Shown here: one piece after another, positions 35,163 through 47,116 of the stretch
Layout of the letters: every line of letters begins with the position of its first letter
How positions within the stretch are numbered: position 1 is the stretch's first letter
DNA from: Calonectria ilicicola
Lineage: Eukaryota > Ascomycota > Sordariomycetes > Hypocreales > Nectriaceae
Assembly: GCA_020809705.1 (NCBI GenBank)
Contig: CP085826.1
Span: forward strand, 4,030,001 to 4,094,000
Length of the DNA: 64,000 bases
Reading direction: 5' to 3'
Notes under the pieces: generated by a model
The model's input: the letters and a program-made list of their open reading frames with translations, nothing else
Databases searched by the model: none
What the model was told of the DNA's origin: nothing
Position numbers and translations under genes: made by a program

Positions 35163-37263
35163 CTACTTGCGCTTGCTGCCATCCGGTTGCGGGTCGTATT
35201 TTTCCTTCCAGATCCTGTGAGCATTACACCGGGTCAGCATTTACTCATCCAGTCATCATCTCCAAACGCCCTGTGTGCCCTGGGCGTACTTCCTGTGCTC
35301 AGAGCCGATTCGCACACCAAACATCAGACCAGACATGGGCACATCATCACGACCGGACAAGCAGGAAAGCCTATCAAGCCCTCCCTGCTCGGTCATCCGT
35401 CATGTCCGTTTCGCCCTGCGGCTACAGTGGCTCTAGTGGCTCCGGCACGTCCACAGGAAGGGGGCAGCGACAGCGCATCAAGTCTGGCACACTTACCAAG
35501 AGTTACCTAGCGTCTTGTTTCCTGCCTTTTCAGCCAGTCGATAGTACTTGGCTGCCGCATACTGCACCAAAGAGGACAGGATATCAGCCTCATGTGACGA
35601 ATCGAGATTGGGGGAGTGTGTGATTCCCGGTGGGGCCATGGGCATAGCCAACAGTCGAGGGAGTATCGACGCTCATTTGCGTACAAACATCCCTCAAAAG
35701 TTAGCTGATGCCTAAGCGTTGGGCATCGAGAGAAGCCTCCGGCAGCTGAACTCGCGAACCTTGCTCAATGGAGCGGCTTGTTGCGCAGTTCGTCACATCA
35801 CCACTGGTGACGCGACCCTCAATGGATAGCACTTGCACCACTAGGGATCTTGCCGGCGAGACCATTGCTGACATACATACCTTGTCTTTTTTGCATCCGA
35901 AGCCTTCCAAGTAGCACCATGCGATCTCGTTCATGGCATCTGCGCCGTGAGTCAGCATCCTGTCGCCTCATTTTGTACATCCAATAACCTACCCGTGTCG
36001 CCCAAGTTGGCCGCAGTCTCATAATACTGTTCATCCAGAGCCACTCAGTCAGCATGCCTTACTTTTTTCATTTCCACCTTACGTGAAGTCGCTACTGTGT
36101 TGAAGCCCAGAGGCCATCGACCTACCTGCTTAGCGGCATATGCATCCTTCTCGATACCCCAGCCGTTGCGGAAGCAGTTGGCCAACTCGAAGATTGCCAG
36201 AACCAACTCTCCCTTGGCAGCACCTCCCTTCTTCATTCCCGCCTTGAGAGCTAGCTCCTCGATCGTGGCCGAGTTCGAGGCCGCTGCAGAGAGATACTTA
36301 ACTGCGTTTGCTGGATCCGGCGCGCAGCCCCATCCATGCCTACATAACCGTGGGATGTTTTATCAGCATCTAGACTTGTTTTCTCCTCAAGATGAAACGA
36401 TGCCCGACATCATGCCCAACTTTGGGCCGTGTGAGGTTTTTGAGGTGAGTGTTAGGTTGCGATGCTTCGTATCCACATGCAGAAAGTCGTTTCTTTCCGA
36501 CTGCCGAGGACGGTTGAAGGGAGGGATGACTATCCGAGACATTAATCATGACATACCTAAGGGCAAGCCCGTATAGAACTTGACTAAGGGGGTTATTGGC
36601 ACCGTTCGGGTTTGCCAGCTTCCCGAAGATGCGAGTCGACCTCTCCAAGTTTCCCTCCTCGTGCAGGCGAATGGCCTCCTGAATATCATCATCAATGGCC
36701 TTGGACGAGATGGGACCAACCGATGCGCTCCTTGTTCGTTGATTCTGCACAGGGAGTTCCATACGTCCAACACGCTCCGTCGGTGTCCCGGGCGTGCTGC
36801 GAGCCATGTCGTTTTGACTGGCTAGCATCGTCGCACGCTTCTCCCATTGCGATTCGTTACCGTCTCTATCATTGGGATCGGTCGTTATTATATCTGGGAG
36901 ATTGGTGGGCACGCTTTCAGATGATTCTGGGGCGCTACGGCCGAGATGAAGACGGTGCGAAATGCGGCGATCCTTTTCCTTGTTAGGGGTCGAGTTGTGA
37001 CTGGCTTGAGAGGAGAGAGATGTGCTGCGAGAACGATTGGAGCGGAAGACATCGAGGCTTCGACGGGCTCTGCTGGGTTCTTTGGCCGTAAGGAGGTTGT
37101 TGTCGCCGTCGTCCTTGACGCTAAAGGTTGGTGGGTGTATTTGCTCCTGTGACGTCGTGTCCGAGCGGATAAAAGTGAATTCGGGAGTGCTTAGATGGGA
37201 GTCGCTCCCACTCTGACTGTGATCCAGCCCATCCTTTTTCTTGAGGATATCTCGTAGACCCAT
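35163..37263 (-). CDS. Sel1-repeat protein, Nif1-like
   Basis: Likely scaffold protein related to fungal Sel1-repeat proteins annotated as cell-cycle inhibitor Nif1 (fission yeast Nif1 counters Nim1 kinase). Six exons: 37263-36557, 36339-36126, 36026-35993, 35939-35881, 35561-35497 and 35214-35163; all junctions keep frame, giving 376 aa. The start MGLRDILKKKDG is followed by about 200 Ser/Thr/Arg-rich residues. Sel1-like repeats follow (DDIQEAIRLHEEGNLERSTR, YGLALRHGWGCAPDPANAV, LANCFRNGWGIEKDAYAAKQ, AWCYLEGFGCKKDK, AAAKYYRLAEKAGNK). The C-terminus is IWKEKYDPQPDGSKRK. Introns of 217, 319 and 282 nt are much longer than usual in this window; the others are 99 and 53 nt. An in-frame upstream ATG at 37374 would add 37 residues. 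Confidence 0.88.
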
Positions 37264-38598
37264 GTTGAGCGGTTGATGCGTTCGCGATCCTGAGTCGGTG
37301 GAGGTGCTAAGTTGACTTGACGGCTTGGTGGGGTTCAACGTTGGGCGAGGGTAGGACTTTCGATGGGTCGACAAAGGGCGTCACCTCGTAAGCTTAGACA
37401 GTGGTTAGACCACGAACACGTCCTTCGATCAGCGGGTTTCTGGAGGAACGTTGTTGCAATCGGGCTCGCTTCATAAAAGGGAGGGGACTCCTTTGATCCC
37501 AAGGATTCGGCTCTGCACAAGGCGGGGGGCTGTGTCTAACGTCGTAGCACTGTCCTGTCAGCTTAGGGGCGTGGCTTGCGACGGGCTGGGGACCGACATA
37601 CAGGATCACGTTGCAGGGTCAAGGCACACTCTTGCGAAGGACTGACTGAGAGGTTTTCGCGTGGGGGGTTTTCGCGCCCATGGAGATGAAGGTTTAAAAG
37701 GCAACGACTGGGCGTCAAATATGCCGTCAGAGGAGATGACGGCGGCCGGGAGCGTTTGGCGGATCAGTAAGGATCGCCGTCGTGTCACGGCTGTGGAGCA
37801 AACAGGCACCACCTGTTCGATGCCGCCGCCTAATTAATGTGCACTGTATTTTGGCTCGTCATAGGCCTGTGTTAGCGCTGGGCTCCCTGGTTGGGGCCGT
37901 GGTTGGGGCCACATTTGGGGCACCGGAGACGCCGTTGTTTGTGATAGATGGTCAGATCCTACTGCCAATATGCTTATGTCGCCGACTCCATGCTCCCGGC
38001 ATTAGGCGCCCCCGCTTCAGCTGTTCGCCCGATAAGTTTCCATGGTGCATCTTGGCAGGGTTCATACACAGCCTCATCTTGAAATAGAAGCACCATAGGG
38101 CTGGATAAATGCCTTTCGCCATCATTGATGCCAATTTCTTTGCGACCGGCATGAAATCAACGAATTGTATATATATATATATATGTATGTAAATAAATAA
38201 GGGATCAACAAAATGAGGTCACTTCTTTGGATGTCATGATCGATAAAAATTGGTTTTTTCTTCTTCTCTTTTCGTCTATCCTTTCTATCACTGATCGACG
38301 CTTGCCTCTCTCCAAAACTCTGCTGCTTATTACTTTTCTTTTTCTCTGGGTTTTTTTTTTTAATATCTTTCTTTCATTGCCTTGAGTCTTCAAGGCATCG
38401 GCATACTCGTAGACAAAGGGTATCTCAAGCAACTAGCCTTAGCACTCTCCACTTTCCTCTAACGCCTATTGGAATGGAACACGAAGCCAAGTGGCAGGTT
38501 CCTGTCCTGTTGATAGTAAACGAAAAATCTAAGGGGGGCTAATTGAGAACCAAATCCAGTAGCTTGTCCTCATTGGAGTCTCATGCTGTATTGACGGT
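37264..38598. other. intergenic between two minus-strand genes
   Basis: 1.3 kb expected to hold the promoter of the Sel1 gene and the 3' UTR of the CCCH gene. A short TA run (38168-38183) and T-rich stretches are present. No gene seen. Confidence 0.6.
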
Positions 38599-40153
38599 TC
38601 AAATGGAAAGGAAATCTTTCTGGTCTTCGAAATCCGAGGCATCAGAATCCGCGTCAAGAAACTCAGCTACCTCATCCGAATCTACATCGTCAGAATCAGC
38701 TGCTTCGTCACCACTTGACACATCTTCCATGGTCTCGTCAGTCTTGTTGGCCTGGCTTCGAAGGACGCTTGCCCTCTCGCGATGAAGGAGTTTACACCCC
38801 TTGACTTTACACCTGCCGGTATTGCTAAAGTCGGGGCACTCAAATACATGGCGTTCGGTGCAATCTGCTCCTTTCTCGCAATATCCATTGAACCCAAAGG
38901 TTCTGCATACTGGCGCGCTAGGGGAAGCTCTGGAGTGAGTAAAGGGACAGTCAGGCTTGGTACAATTTCCCTTGGCAAAGTGGACGCAGTTCGGAGTGCG
39001 TTCAGAGGTGAGTTCATGAGAAAGATCACAAAACTCGCCGCTGGCACATCTTCCGTCTTTTAGAAACTCTTTACAAATAGCCACCTTGTTAGGATCGTGA
39101 ATATAACGGCAACGGGGCCCTTTTGGGCAAGAACCTAGATGGTATGTTCGTTAGTATCATTGTCCGATCCACACCGGACCGGTCTGGGAAATCGGTGTTT
39201 GGGCGCGCTTCAATCGCGGAAAGAGAAATTACCAGTCGTTGAAAAGACTTTGCACAGCTCGTTGGTCTTCTTGACCGTACCGGTTCGCCTGGGGGGCGTT
39301 AGCAACTTGGCCGCGTTGGGCGACATCACATACCGCTGGTCATTGACAATTCGGCTAGCCACAAGATTTCCTGTCTTAGTTCGGTGAAACTTGACCCCAG
39401 CTATCACGGCCGTCTTGGGGGTTTGTGAAGATGAGTTAGGGGCACCTATATTGCGTAAGGTACGCCCGTGAGGGGGTTGACACTGAGCTTGGTACGCACC
39501 AGCAACCTTGACGAGCTTCTTGCCACCGTCCATTACGTGAAACCTGACACCTTCGACAACGATCTCATTCATAGCTGCAGGATTAGTAGTGACTGCGGTA
39601 CCGGCTTGTCGTTTCATAAATTCAATAAATCGCAACTTCTCGCGATTCCGCTGGCTGCTCAAATTTCGTTGCCGGGTTTCCTCAATAGCCTTGGTCCTGT
39701 TCTGGCTATCCTTCTCGTATACGTTTGCGTTGATTAGTTGGCGGTGGCGGTCATTCCTCGAGACCCAGCCAGGGGGTGTTTCTGACCCATTTCTTGAAGT
39801 TGGGTTGGACGTGCTTCCTGCTGCATTGAGATGTAGCGTACGGTTATGGTGAACCGAAGGTGGTCGCGAAACTCTGTGCGCTCGTGGTGGGTAGGGTGCG
39901 TTCGCATGGCGGTATGTATTGTCTTAAAGAGGGGTTAACAGTGCGCAGTATAGGGGCGCTGCAGGTGAAAACATACGACGGTGATGGGTCGGATGATGGC
40001 TTGCTACCTGCCGCTGGGCAGATTGGTTCTTGTGCCGATTAATTTGGCCTTCGTCATGTAAGCATTCGATCTCAAAACCTGGTGAATCCAGGTAGGGTAC
40101 GAACCCGCAAGTTGGCTAATGCGCGCGAGAAGCTCTTTTTCTTCTTCCGACAT
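38599..40153 (-). CDS. CCCH zinc-finger protein, ZC3H3-like
   Basis: Nuclear RNA-binding protein; ZC3H3 relatives act in mRNA polyadenylation-coupled export. Exons 40153-40105, 40048-39977, 39922-39500, 39445-39233 and 39134-38599 give 430 aa. The N-terminus MSEEEKELLARISQLAG and a basic middle region (WVSRNDRHRQLINANVY) lead to five tandem C-x7/8-C-x4/5-C-x3-H fingers at about residues 244-370 (CKVFSTTGSC, CKEFLKDGRC, CVHFAKGNC, CRTFGFNGYC, CPDFSNTGRC). An acidic Asp/Ser-rich tail follows. Two introns end in AAG (56 and 54 nt). The third (39446-39499, 54 nt) is a stop-free multiple of three, so a retained form would also be translatable. Divergent with the THOC7 gene. Confidence 0.9.
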
Positions 40154-40563
40154 TATAGCGCTATATATATGACTTCAGTGTTCAAGAAAACGTCCGGTTC
40201 AGGGAAGAGAGATGTTTTTTTTCTATCCTGCGAGAAAAGAAAGGGAGAGAAGGGTTGTGGAAGTCAGATGCGACCATAGAAAGCGCGTAAAGTTAGCGGA
40301 GGCGGCAGCGTCATGCGCTGCGAGTGCTCTATTAGTCATGGCTGAAATAAGCCTGATTGGCTCAGCACACCAGCCACACAAGGCTGGGCTTTTGGGATCT
40401 ACGTACTGCACAAGCGTTCAAACAAAGGGTCTGCAGTCACGTCGCGTCATCCACGGTTCCACGTTGATCACTTATCCAACGACTTGCGACTCAAGTGCAT
40501 CCCCGGTTTGTTGGTCGATTCATATTTTTAACGGTCGCTTCGAATTTGGCGCGAATTCTTGCA
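40154..40563. promoter_or_regulatory. shared divergent promoter, ZC3H3-like / THOC7
   Basis: A 410-bp gap between the two start codons. A TATATATA string lies about 15 nt from the ZC3H3-like start. Both genes act in nuclear mRNA maturation and export, which makes co-expression plausible. Confidence 0.55.
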
Positions 40564-41628
40564 ATGGCGGCTTCTTGGGATTTGTTGGACCAAGAGGGCG
40601 AGATCGAACTGCACAAAACCCGACTCCTCAATGTCGAAGAGAAGCCCTTCAAGAGGATAACAAAACGTCTCAATACTCTTTCCACTCTTACACAACCATC
40701 CGAGAGCTCAAATGGTCACCCAACGAGCGATTCCAAGTCCAAAATCGAACAGCTCAAGGAAGACTTGACCCTCGACTTTGCCGCTTTCGATAGCACCATC
40801 ACGCGTCTACAGTTCCTCCACCACGCCAACGCACGAGAGCGTGAGCGCTACAATGAAGACCAGCACCGAATTCTTGCCGAGTGCCAGGCTGTGCGAACGA
40901 ACAATACCCAGCTTCGTGAGCAGCTCGAAGTGGCCCAAGCGACGCTCGCGCAACGAAAGAAGTTTGACGAGCTCGCTGAAAAAATCACATCAAATCGCTT
41001 GCTTCGACCCCGAGAGGATCAGATTGTGAATCTGGCCAAGCTTGAGGATGAATGCCGCGAATTAGAACGAGAGAGTCAGACGTATAGCGAGACATGGAGG
41101 GAGCGAAGAGAACAATTCAACAGAATCATGGAGGAAGGAATGCTTTTGAGACGACAGATTCGCGATGAAAAGGAGGAAGTCGATAGACGAGAGGGCATGA
41201 ATGAAGGAGATGACGACGACGCAGAGCCAGAAAAGCCAGGCCAAACTCCTAAAGGCGATCCCAGCGGTAATGCCACACCCCACCCTGACGGTGATAGTCA
41301 ATCAAAGGGAGATGTCGAGGGTGGGACACCGCATCCGGAGGCTTCCCATGGTGGAAGAACACCTTCAAGGGAGACGCCAGGTCCAGACTCACTCAAGCCG
41401 CTACCCAGTCACATGGGATCCATGTCCCGGAGTGGAAGTCAAGCATTCAGTCGGGACAATTCACCTATGCCTCAGAATGATGATGATGACAAGGCTGAGT
41501 CTGGAGAAGATATTGACATGGAGGAGGACGAGAATACGAGCAAAATTGAGGATGATGGTGAAGACACCCCTCGGGTTACTATTAATCCACCAGAGGATAA
41601 TGACGACAAAATGGAGGTAGATAATTAG
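40564..41628 (+). CDS. thoc7: THO complex subunit 7 (THOC7/Mft1-like)
   Basis: Subunit of the THO/TREX complex that couples transcription elongation to mRNA export. A single exon encodes 354 aa from MAASWDLLDQ. Residues about 15-215 match the THOC7 domain (HKTRLLNVEEKPFKRITKRL, DLTLDFAAFDSTITRLQFL, NARERERYNEDQ, LAKLEDECRELERE) and are strongly predicted as coiled coil. The C-terminal 130 residues are acidic, Pro/Ser/Gly-rich and likely disordered, ending MEVDN. The frame is open upstream of the ATG (to 40495) without another ATG, so this start is the first available. Convergent with the tubulin cofactor gene, 178 bp apart. Confidence 0.9.
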   Translation: MAASWDLLDQEGEIELHKTRLLNVEEKPFKRITKRLNTLSTLTQPSESSNGHPTSDSKSKIEQLKEDLTLDFAAFDSTITRLQFLHHANARERERYNEDQHRILAECQAVRTNNTQLREQLEVAQATLAQRKKFDELAEKITSNRLLRPREDQIVNLAKLEDECRELERESQTYSETWRERREQFNRIMEEGMLLRRQIRDEKEEVDRREGMNEGDDDDAEPEKPGQTPKGDPSGNATPHPDGDSQSKGDVEGGTPHPEASHGGRTPSRETPGPDSLKPLPSHMGSMSRSGSQAFSRDNSPMPQNDDDDKAESGEDIDMEEDENTSKIEDDGEDTPRVTINPPEDNDDKMEVDN

Positions 41629-41806
41629 GGCGAAAGCGCCTAGGTTCTATTGCAGAACCATTGTAACACTAGTATTGATGATACCCTCGAATTTTTCCAG
41701 TTCTAGGCACGCCTTATAGCTCTCTTGAGTTTTTTGGTTCATAATGGTATCTTATTACTGCTTCATACACAGCACGGCATCGTATTTTCTCATAGGTCCA
41801 AAGCAC

Positions 41807-42242
41807 TTAAGACGAGCCATTCTTCTCCGCCTTGGCTTTTGCCAGAATCTCTTTAGCAGCGGTCAACTCTGCCTCGGGTACGCCGCCTTCTTCCCCTAGC
41901 TGGATTTGATCCTCCAGTTTTGTAACGGCGGCGGCGATTCGGTCTCTAAGGGGGCCAAAGACTGCCTTGGTCTGCTCGACAGCGGTTTGCTGGTTAAGGG
42001 AAGTTGCATCAGCAAGTCTTTCGTGGATGTAAGGGAATTGGAACATTGGGTATCTCCCTCACATGCTGCTTGAGGATGAACGGGGCATTGCCATCCTCGT
42101 TGCCTTCTCCGCTGTTGATCTGCTCCTCGAGAACTTTGACCTGGGCCTCCTGATCGGCGAGCTCTTTGTGGTACGAAGCCTCCTCCTTGAGCAGGCGGTT
42201 GACGGAGCTGGTGGCAATGGCGAGTTGCGACGGCGGGGGCAT
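41807..42242 (-). CDS. tubulin-specific chaperone A (TBCA/Rbl2)
   Basis: Cytosolic three-helix chaperone that binds beta-tubulin released from prefoldin/CCT and helps heterodimer assembly. Exons 42242-42063 and 41989-41807 (73-nt intron, GTGAGG to CCAG) give 120 aa, usual for the family. Motifs: MPPPSQLAIATSSVNRLLKE, SYHKELADQEAQ, then after the junction HQTAVEQTKAVFGPLRDRI and a C-terminal EAELTAAKEILAKAKAEK. The intron falls between the second helix and the conserved QTAVE stretch. Confidence 0.93.
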
Positions 42243-43034
42243 GTTGACAATGGATCGAGGGGTTATCGGGCAGAGCAGCGGGGGGGCCAAGGATAAGGTT
42301 GAATGGAGCTGGTTTCGATTCGAAAAAAGTGAAAATAAACAAGGCTGTTGGTTCCAAACGGGTGAAGTAGAGCGCCCAGAGAGGTATGGTAGATCGACAG
42401 TGGTGGAAAGTTGGTGCCTGCAGTTGGGTTATGGATGGAGGGGAAGCAAATGAGATCATGGCTCTACGTGGGGTCGAATGGCGGGGCAGCTGTACCCAGC
42501 TTCATGCGAGCATGACGCGCTTCAACTGTCGCGTCAAGGAACAGCAACGTGACACATTAACGCATATTTACCAGTACTAGGTCTTCACCCTCCAAGACGT
42601 CAAACTTGGATGGCTCAAGCGCATGTGAATCCCTTCAACATTGGATCCGCGCTCACAACCTACCCAGTGGTCGGTCTCAGTGATCCCCAACCATTGTATG
42701 CATTTTTACTTTCACATTTCATAAATGATGATTTAAACCCAACAATTGATTCAAAACAAGTCTCTAATAACCTATAGTCTGAATGCTATCAACTAGCTGA
42801 GGACTTCTCGACAAATAGAAAATGACAATCGATGTCCGTCTCCAGTCCCTTTTTCCAGAACCACGATCCGACTCCCACATGCCATGGTATCTCCTTAAAC
42901 GCCGGCAACGCCAGATGAGCGACCTCGACAGCCAATTGCCCTAGAATGCATGAATCCAATACTTTACATGATCAACCATGCCGCCCATTGAGTCTTCGTT
43001 AAAACTGCCCATTACTTTTTCGTTGTCGCGTCAA
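42243..43034. other. intergenic, promoter of tubulin cofactor A and 3' flank of rad21
   Basis: 792 bp between two minus-strand genes. Nothing beyond expected flanks is seen. Confidence 0.6.
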
Positions 43035-44977
43035 TCAAGCTGACACAGCAACAGCGGGGGCACTGACTGCAGCAGGTTCAGGCTCATTCTCGTGAGCAAT
43101 CTCACCACCGGCTTCCCTTTCGGCCCAGTCACCCCAAAGACCCCTCTTGCCTCGCACTCGAATGGGGTCGCCCAATCCAGAGCCTTGCTCAACTTTGATA
43201 GCATCCTTCGTAGCAAGGACCAGGCACTCGAAAAACATCTTTGTGGCCTCGGCTTTGGTCGTTTGCTTCTCGGGTAGCAGATCTTGGAAGACGACAGATG
43301 TCTGCTTTCGGATCTCGGAGCTTTCGGCAGCTTCAGGGCCAAAGAGATCTCGGAGGATGTGTACAGCATGCTTGGTACCGATAGAAACAGGACCACTGTC
43401 AGCTGGGTGCACAAGAGGTGCGGTAGTGTCATCAAATGCGGGCATTGGGCTGCCCATCTCACGCTCAGCATGGTCACCGTCACCCGTCATCATGCCATCG
43501 TCAGCAGGGATCTCAATGATGGTACCATCGGCGGCAATGCTCTGGTTGCCGAGACCAGCATCAAGGCCGAATTCCGTATCATCACCAAGCTCCAAGCGAG
43601 GCGATTTGGATGCACCTTGGTCGCTGTCTACATCAGCGATACCGCTATCACGCTTTCGCTTGAGTTCGTTCATTCCACGAACAGCGTCAAGAGAAAGCAT
43701 CCCACGGAGCTCAGGTGCCCAAGCAGAGCTTCGTCCCTCCATCATAATTGAGGAAACAAATCCTCCGTTCTTCTGCATATCCATCAAAGCCAACAGGAAA
43801 GGATCGCGGGGCAGGAAGGTAGCAGCCTTGATAATGTTGTCGCGGTTCGCTTGCTGCTGTTTAATGTGGGTGCTGGAGAGGGCAATCTCGTCATCGGGAG
43901 TCAAGATCTTTTGCTTCCTGGCACGTTGAGCGGGTCGGCGGACTAGAGTGTGCTCTGTCTCCTCATCTGGCTCGTAAAGATCTGTTTGTTGGTGCATAGT
44001 GTACTCGGCCTCGACCTCCTTCGCGAACTCTTCGTCAATATCAGAGAGAGGCGATTCAGAAATTCGAGCGCGGTGCATCTCAGGGGCGGCGGCCATTTCG
44101 GGCATCGCGGACTGGTCATCGGGGTTAAACTGAAAGTCATCATCACCCATAGCAACATCTCCTTCAGCGTCGGCGATCCTCACACCATCTCCGCCAATCT
44201 CCATTCCCAGGGTTGTGTCTTCGTCCATGCCGTCCTTCTGGCGAGGCTTCAGCTCGAATTCGCTGAGCATGTCATCTTCCACGGAAAGCTGAGGTGGCGC
44301 CTCTAGACCGATTTCAATGCTTTGGCTAGGACCATCCATATCGATACCAAAATCAAGTTCAAGGTCAAGATCGTCCATAGGGGCCAACGCGTCTTCATCC
44401 ATGCCTAGGTTGTCGTTCAGAAATTGGCTGTTGTCGAAGTCTTCCTGCAAGTTGATGTCTCGCATGTTGCTGACGCGACCTTTGCGACCAACGGGGTTTG
44501 CTGCCACATCATCAACCTGTGACAAAAGCCACGAAGCATCAGGTGGAGGAGGAAGCTCAAAGTTATCGTAGGGCGTGATCTTGTCCGGAAGCAAGAGGGC
44601 TTCACGATTGGGGATCTGGAGGTTAACAGCCATATCATTGTTTCCGCTGGATCGGAACGCCTGGGCAGGGTCAGTAACGCGAGCAGTAGAGTGGGATGAC
44701 GGGATGTGCTAACCATTTTGATCTTCATCATAGCTTCATTGCAGTCGTCCAACAAGTAACGCGTCTTGCGCTGATAGATTCTTACAACACCAAGCAAAAG
44801 TTGGCCACTTAGTCGCAGGGCCATGGGCGCCTGGTTAGGCGTGATGATAGCTTCTACACTATCCGTGACATTGGATTGCAAGATGTGATTCTTTGAGAGC
44901 TTGCGTTCAAGGTTGGCTGAGAGCCAGACGCGGGCGAGCGGCCCGCTCTTCTGGAGGAGGGTCTCGGAATAAAACAT
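43035..44977 (-). CDS. rad21: cohesin alpha-kleisin Rad21/Scc1
   Basis: Kleisin subunit that closes the Smc1-Smc3 ring for sister chromatid cohesion and is cut by separase in mitosis. Exons 44977-44714 and 44660-43035 (53-nt intron, GTTAGC donor, TTACTGAC branch point, CCCAG acceptor) give 629 aa. The Rad21/Rec8 N-terminal domain is clear (MFYSETLLQKSGPLARVWL, YLLDDCNEAMMKIKMAF). The middle is long, acidic and disordered. The C-terminal winged-helix domain that binds the Smc1 head covers about residues 520-610 (GTKHAVHILRDLFG, KMFFECLVLATKDAIKVEQ). Length and the vegetative-type N-terminus favour Rad21 over meiotic Rec8. Confidence 0.94.
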
Positions 44978-45640
44978 GATGCCGTCGCGCAACGACGCGA
45001 TGCACAAGCGATGGAAAGCGTGATTTACAGCAAGCGTCGAGAGAGCGAAGTAAAACGATGGTTCGGAGGGGAAGAGGTGCGGATTATGTCGAGAGCAAGA
45101 GTGGTGTGGGTAAACACACACAAAGACCAGGGGGCGCGTTCAGACGGATAAACAAGCGCAGTGGCGGGAGTGCTCTATGCGCGGCGGAAGCAGCGCAGAG
45201 TCATGAAGCAACGGAGAGGCAATTGCGCGAGGCAAGGAATTCTGCAGCGACAAGAGCCGATGCCGATGGCGACGGCGACAAGAAGCGAGAGCAGGCGGCG
45301 TGAGTGCGGGATGTTCGCGACGGGGTTGGAAAGGGAAATTTCAGGTTGGGGATGGGACTCGGACCTGGCTGGGAACTGGAGCCTTGAGGGGAGAGAGAGC
45401 CTGGGCCGACTTGCCAACGGTAAATGGCGTGGCTGGGGGACCAGCGACTGGAAGTACCTAAGTATCTCCGTGGCTCGCGCACACATTCTGCGGCACGGCA
45501 CGGCATGGTCTGGCCAATCACGTCGGGCTTCCGCTTGCGGAAAAAGGTAATATCCGATGCTTTTTGGGGCTTAGCACCACATATCAGCCAATCACAGGAG
45601 AGCTCTACCCCAGGAAATACCCAACTGCTCTGTCCCTCTC

Positions 45641-45670
45641 GACAGCGACCGACAGCGACCGACAGCGACC
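45641..45670. repeat. 10-nt tandem repeat, three perfect copies
   Basis: GACAGCGACC is repeated three times head to tail, in intergenic DNA about 660 bp upstream of the rad21 start. Confidence 0.9.
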
Positions 45671-47116
45671 ACCGGCGTCATTTCCGGGATATGTCCTGCA
45701 ACGTAGTGTTTGACATGGGTGCATGGGCTGGAGATCATGGCTCGCCATCTGTCCCTGCAGCGCGTTTTGGCACGCTGTCTTCCACTTTAGTCGCGTCGCC
45801 CTGCAAAAATGGATTGCTCGCATCACTAATTTCGGCACCTCAATTTCAAAGCATGAATAGAAGGCATGCTATATTTTTTTTTTACAAGAACAACCGACCT
45901 GGGCGGAGAGCACCAAAAAATTCATTGATCATCCACTCCATCTTTATTTTAGCTAACTCAAACCCATAACGAATATTTGCCAATGCGTCCAGCCCTTCCA
46001 AAAATATACATCCATGCGTATTGAGTCCGAGGTCGATCATGAATCCATGGAGGATAGTATTTCCAATCATCAGAAACTATCAATTCCAACAGGCCAATTG
46101 CGTGCGAACTTACATCAAAATCAAGATGATCTAACGCAATATCGGCATATGAATGCTCACCGTGATCATCGCGAGGCTAAAACTATAGGATCCCGTTGTC
46201 ATGACAGAATTCCACGTCCCCATTACCATCCATGGCTACGAACCCAATCAGTGAAACCAAGAGTCCCTTTACATTATCACTAGGGTTCAATGTCAGAGCC
46301 GGATCAGTGGCTCAAGTGCACGCAAATACATCAATTGCAAAAAGAGGCTGTAGCCAACTAAACGGGAGGTGACATGGCTACAAAACTAGTCTTCATTCGC
46401 CCCCGCAGCTAAAAATTCGAGCGAGAACCTAGGGGAATTACTCACACGGCGCCCGACACACGTCTGGCTATATTGAAAGATAAGACATAGAATAAAGACA
46501 GGTACCGGGTTTTACAGACGAACATTGCAATCTTATAGAAGTCATCCTGATTTTGTCATAGATCTGGATGCATATATCAAGCCTTTTCCGCACAGTTTTA
46601 AAATTCTTTAAAATAGGACAGCATGCAGTGTCACCAGATGCAAAGAAAATATCGCCCATTATTGCCCATTATTTTCTTCCTCATTCACCAATCGAGTCAA
46701 AACGTCCAATTCGGCCAACACGGTGATTAAGCTATGACCACTCCCCACATCGGCAGCTAGGGCACCATTTTAGGCGTGGCAATCAAGCACATCCCAAGAC
46801 GATTGGTCCCAATGAGCGTCTGGAAACCCCTGACAGCCAAGCAGCCTCTGTCAAGGAGGCGCAGTATGGAAATGGACTAGCTGCAACCTTGGCCAGATCA
46901 AAGACGCCCCAAACCATTTGGACACCTCAACTTCACAGCATCCGACACAAATTTCCGTTCTCGGTCGCGACCCGTTCAATCCAGTTTATATTCTGACGGG
47001 TTTCGCCAGCGGCCTTCCTTAGTTCTTTTTCTTCCTTCGACGTTGGCCCTCAACCTTGGTAATAAACCGCCCCCAACCATATTTGGCTTCTCTCGCCACG
47101 ACACCCTGAGGTGCTC

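Noticed and set aside
34880..35623. 247-codon frame (+) over repeats and the Sel1 gene
   Set aside because: It begins in a TGTA microsatellite and runs through exons and introns of the opposite-strand gene.
43147..43929. 260-codon frame antisense to rad21
   Set aside because: Shadow of the rad21 coding strand; Ser/Arg-rich with no domain.
45161..45969. Frames of 129 and 181 codons upstream of rad21
   Set aside because: They cross a 10-nt tandem repeat and promoter sequence and have no domain.
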